32,123 nucleotides of DNA from Pseudomonas sp. LS-2 (GTDB lineage: Bacteria > Pseudomonadota > Gammaproteobacteria > Pseudomonadales > Pseudomonadaceae), in contig NZ_QXTJ01000046.1 of assembly GCF_003605735.1 (NCBI RefSeq), forward strand, positions 72,068-104,190, read 5' to 3'. Made by a program: the position numbers and the translations under genes. Below the pieces are notes generated by a model. That model was given only the letters and a program-made list of their open reading frames with translations. It did no database searches and was not told the origin of the DNA. Shown here in pieces: positions 30,201 through 32,123 of the stretch; the first letter of the stretch is position 1; each line of letters starts with the position of its first letter.

Positions 30201-30397
30201 GTGGCCAGCTCGCTGATATTCGTACGCTAAATCAGCGTGATTCAATCGGCGACAACATGAAGATCAACGTTGCTCGCGGTTCTCAATCAACGTACCAACC
30301 ACCAGTTGTAGATGGATCGGTAGGCAATAACACGCCCGACATCCTGAATCACCAGCAAACGGACAGTATCGATCCTCAACAAGCTTTGCGAAGGTAA
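27272..30397 (+). CDS. traG: TraG, mating-pair stabilisation/assembly protein
   Basis: 1041 residues. Membrane segments lie near the N-terminus (about 33-50 and 58-73) and in the region about 335-460 (MTFFEGLIYAITPLMAFLIT, LLAWMMLWMPALSIVNLYTI, VPAICLFLVSGTAIA). The C-terminal half, about 470-1041, is a long Ser/Gln/Asn/Asp-rich hydrophilic domain. This is the TraG layout: the N-terminal part acts in pilus assembly and the C-terminal part in mating-pair stabilisation and, in F, exclusion. It is somewhat longer than F TraG. Gene order traF-traH-traG matches SXT/R391 and IncA/C elements as I recall them. A strong terminator follows. Confidence 0.93.
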   Translation: MEFTIYSVGSSSYLEEILNAVAMITGTGDIESLAKIGFLIGTLFLGFQAVFKNQSIPFHQVGICLILYLAMYGPSGRAIIEDVYDGSVTVVDNVPLGPLVVGSVVSNVGYNMTHLFEQAFSTPSMTSYGFADPIETLMKVRSVTGNLMSIPAFTNGGTANQNLLTSWSNYFRECTLAGMGEDMNVYATIARSNDPMQAARFNSSVYYTQIYDGTVGGRTLNCSDAHTALVSATTSATSDVMDQVATAAFQRPGKVVSGDDVTSRISDSLYALNLSSMDARSFTMASILYPIFQQAPGQKAVEDLQGSYAVMMSQAMAQQSTQWAAEGTMFTKYVRPFMTFFEGLIYAITPLMAFLITMGGFGISLIGKYIMLLAWMMLWMPALSIVNLYTISSTSSVMQGLLGTSSFDSGGSAVSFEMLKQMAPALEQAVGVAGLMASSVPAICLFLVSGTAIAASSIAGRMNGSDQINEKIASPDIISPAPALQTTPFATSDYDKGLRVNGSENQRGDISVGSIMSEGLSSTRTRAEASSESFSKQLTSAYGRQLDSSHSISEQAAVGRGLQSSFGMTNDAGFQAGYDQLRQQGFSSSQIDAGIASVALRGGASATAGVKAGGGPASAGVGVSGGADASNTSQTTRSDNSSSSESASNAVKSVLGERIANSLNRTSGYNLAENFDKSERSGVSQSDQESLSKSAQQTVSDQKAFQQAESFVRSAGYSENFKLDSWAGKFVNENRDDAVVSDAMNKYGSEFQEHQRQLSNTMLDPRRADAAAALMTLAKHGDFEAINGPQVNYDRFSNLKGPVTQNLQADTQHAGHSVNTGSFNRGFDGRKDAAVHGANPGGEFQRLRPLVENDGQAYAQSAIRPAAENAENRIRGLAREVNDRGESSFGALSAISNSVASTLGFRGSREDYQAEGRHLGLNEAQADVFATARVGGLTDNSKERWDQYAASQGMDNDLRDGMYQQLIQAGVHDDGSGGQLADIRTLNQRDSIGDNMKINVARGSQSTYQPPVVDGSVGNNTPDILNHQQTDSIDPQQALRR

Positions 30398-30408
30398 GCT
30401 TCGCGCAT

Positions 30409-30436
30409 AAAAAACCCGGCATCTGCCGGGTTTTTT
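30409..30436. terminator. Bidirectional terminator after traG
   Basis: AAAAAACCCGGC (30409-30420), ATCT loop, GCCGGGTTTTTT (30425-30436). Symmetric T/A runs serve both traG and the convergent minus-strand gene whose stop codon lies in it. Confidence 0.93.
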
Positions 30437-31166
30437 ATTGAAGGTTTTTGAGTGGCTCCGACATATCATTTCCCTCGGTGATCACGTAAGGGTTGTATTC
30501 AGCAAGAGGTGGCAGCTGTGGCTCATAGGTTTCTGGCCCCTTTCCACTGGTACGGTTGAAACTAAGCATCGTCCCCACCATGAAAAACACTGCGGTGGCC
30601 AACAGTGCCAAGAAAGCTACGTTAGCTCCGGTTTTCTCGGTGATCACACAGAATCCGATTAGGGCTGAAAGGCTGAAAAACGGCACGTTGATTTCAGCAT
30701 TTCGGGAATGTGACAAGGACAGTGCACCTGATACTACGAGGAACGCTAAAGCGGCGTAAGCATAAGCCTGTGCCCCAATGCTCATTTCTGCGCTTCCACC
30801 GACAACAATACCGCCTATCGCCAGCACGATCGCCACGAGGTGCCGAAGAGTCAGGCCCACACCTGACTCTCGTATTGCCTGCTCTGCGGCCCACAGCTTC
30901 TGTGTGGCTGGCGACAATCTTGGGCGCTGTGCATACTCTGCCATGAGGTCGACCACGTTCACTGCATATGCAGCGTCTGCTTGCGATGGGCGACTCTTTG
31001 CAGCTACAGCTTGAATGGCTGCAACTGCTTGGGCGAATTCTTTGGGCGCACGGTTGAGAACGCTTGGGTTGAACAACTCGAGATCGATGGAGTCAGGTGG
31101 TAAGCTCAGGTAACCCTCGATCAGAGATTCTGCACGTTTTGCTTCAGCGGCGATGACACTTTTCAT
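30435..31166 (-). CDS. Four-helix membrane protein of unknown function
   Basis: A 243-residue protein with a cytoplasm-like N-terminal 105 residues (helical, Ala-rich) and four hydrophobic segments (about 108-124, 133-152, 162-178, 181-203), then a proline-rich polar tail. AAGGAG lies 7 nt before the ATG. In SXT/F-type elements the gene after traG often encodes an entry-exclusion membrane protein; this one occupies that place but is inverted and larger, so exclusion is only a guess. It lies downstream of the Tus-like gene on the same strand and is probably co-transcribed with it. Confidence 0.8.
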   Translation of the reverse strand: MKSVIAAEAKRAESLIEGYLSLPPDSIDLELFNPSVLNRAPKEFAQAVAAIQAVAAKSRPSQADAAYAVNVVDLMAEYAQRPRLSPATQKLWAAEQAIRESGVGLTLRHLVAIVLAIGGIVVGGSAEMSIGAQAYAYAALAFLVVSGALSLSHSRNAEINVPFFSLSALIGFCVITEKTGANVAFLALLATAVFFMVGTMLSFNRTSGKGPETYEPQLPPLAEYNPYVITEGNDMSEPLKNLQ

Positions 31167-31221
31167 TTAGTTGCTCCTTTCGACTTGCTTCAATCCTACC
31201 CTACTCCAGAATTTTGCAAGC

Positions 31222-32121
31222 TCACGAGCGCTCGTAAACGACGCCCCCGAGTCGATACGTTGACGGTACTTGATGTTCATCTTCCTGCTCTACCTGGTGG
31301 GAATCTCCTAGATTGCCGATCCCCGAAGGCAGATACATGTCTCGTTGCGGCCAAACCTCCTCCCGATTTTTCACGTCGCGCCGGCGACCACCCCTCGCAG
31401 TCTTGTCGAATTTTTTTAGCTCAGAGAGCTTCATGGGGGGTTCACCCGCCAGAACGAACACGGGAAGGTTAGCTTTTGGTTGAGCGCTCCATCGTTCTCC
31501 AGTGGGGCCAAACCAGATGGTGCACCTAGGATGGGGAGCGATGTTCTTGTGCTTAATCAAAACTTCACTGTCGGACAGCTTCATTATGGCAGTCAGATCG
31601 AAAAATTCAGGAGTGTCCTGGATCAGGATCTCTTCGTTTGCTGCACGTGTCTCTGCTTCTGCCATAAGCTGCTCACGGACCTTCGCCACCATTATGCGTT
31701 CGGTACCGGTTGTATGGCCTGCCCAAGTGAATGATATCCGTCTTGGAGCTCCGTCGAATGCGTGAACTGACCTTTGCAACTGTTTGGTGCTGAATGTTGC
31801 TGAACCTAACGCTCGGCGCATTATCCGCGGCCGCATCTCAGCGGTAAGGTTTTGCGCGATGCGCTCTGCGTCAATCGCTGCGGCAAGTTGTTGCTTAGCA
31901 TCGTTGATGTCGATCGCATACTGCAGAACGGAGTCCTTCAACTGGAAATAACCTGGTAGGCGCATAACCGTACCTGCGGCCTGGCCAACATCGCGTTCAA
32001 ACGAACTGATCGCCCCTATCGCGGCGTCAATCGCATCACTGCCGGTAAGGCCGGCAACCTCTATGACTTCGGGTGTTCGTTGCTCCTGGAGCAGCGGTAA
32101 GTCCCAGACCTTGCCGGCGAC
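31222..32121 (-). CDS. Tus-like replication-terminus-binding protein (5' end outside window)
   Basis: 299 residues are visible and the frame is open to the window's edge. From memory of E. coli Tus (309 residues) three blocks correspond: VAGKVWDLPLL ~ LVARVFSLPEV near the N-terminus; VMRLPGYFQL ~ AVRLPGVLCY; and RRISFTWAGHT ... VREQLMAEAE ~ LRFGWANKH ... VLAQLEKSLK; near the C-terminus PHPRCTIWFGPTGERWSAQ ~ PIARVWYKGDQKQVQHA. Tus binds Ter sites and blocks DnaB helicase from one direction. On a mobile element it could stop replication forks at a terminus or regulate a nearby promoter. Residue-level DNA contacts could not be checked by eye. Confidence 0.72.
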   Translation of the reverse strand, partial: VAGKVWDLPLLQEQRTPEVIEVAGLTGSDAIDAAIGAISSFERDVGQAAGTVMRLPGYFQLKDSVLQYAIDINDAKQQLAAAIDAERIAQNLTAEMRPRIMRRALGSATFSTKQLQRSVHAFDGAPRRISFTWAGHTTGTERIMVAKVREQLMAEAETRAANEEILIQDTPEFFDLTAIMKLSDSEVLIKHKNIAPHPRCTIWFGPTGERWSAQPKANLPVFVLAGEPPMKLSELKKFDKTARGGRRRDVKNREEVWPQRDMYLPSGIGNLGDSHQVEQEDEHQVPSTYRLGGVVYERS

Positions 32122-32123
32122 CA

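Noticed and set aside
31185..31472. Plus-strand frame opposite the Tus-like gene
   Set aside because: It lies antisense to a gene with recognisable similarity, has no RBS, and its protein looks random.
1..32123. tRNA, rRNA genes and insertion sequences
   Set aside because: No cloverleaf-like GTTCRA context, no rRNA segment and no transposase with terminal repeats were seen on reading both strands.

Overview
The window looks like part of a conjugative megaplasmid or integrative conjugative element from a gammaproteobacterium, most likely a pseudomonad. The organism is inferred from gene content, Shine-Dalgarno use and moderate base composition; no rRNA, tRNA or host housekeeping gene is present to prove it. 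Transfer is shown by adjacent traF, traH and traG of an F-type type IV secretion system at 24.8-30.4 kb.

Layout. (1) 1-5.4 kb: a 5'-truncated CobS/MoxR-like AAA+ ATPase, two small unknowns, a DUF3150-like protein, a VWA protein with an N-terminal HESAH motif, and another unknown. This looks like an AAA-VWA remodelling cassette. (2) 5.4-19.8 kb: a long co-directional series of mostly small unknown genes, with two putative DNA methyltransferases (10.2 and 12.5 kb), a WGIDL-domain protein, a duplicated module of two-helix membrane proteins plus tiny APAIYFAP-type proteins (13.5-15.4 kb), a 16-residue hydrophobic peptide, and a zinc-finger/Toprim primase-like protein. (3) 20.7-24.3 kb: an oppositely oriented cargo block with a tyrosine recombinase and an AT-rich 642-residue protein carrying an AT-hook-like motif. 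(4) 24.5-30.4 kb: a small DNA-binding candidate, then traF-traH-traG, closed by a strong bidirectional terminator. (5) 30.4 kb to the end, minus strand: a four-helix membrane protein and a Tus-like (replication-terminus-binding) protein that runs off the window.

The most striking feature is a family of about 21 related 5' leaders of 40-120 nt, one in front of nearly every separately spaced gene between 1.2 and 18.4 kb. Each ends at a start codon. The core is an alternating ladder CCC-n-GGGG-loop-CCCC-n-GGGG followed by an anti-Shine-Dalgarno CTCC/CCTCC that pairs with the gene's own GGAG(G). Stems are kept by compensatory changes while loops diverge, and the ladder allows mutually exclusive pairings. 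Many copies also have a GCTGG/CCAGC hairpin just upstream. This reads as an element-wide translational (or RNA-processing) regulon with a common but unknown trans-acting signal. It is absent from the transfer genes, the integrase block and genes coupled by stop/start overlap.

Working together: the AAA/VWA cassette, methyltransferases and primase would serve establishment and maintenance in a new host, the leader family would set their output together, traFHG would build the mating channel, and the Tus-like protein suggests replication-fork control on the element itself.
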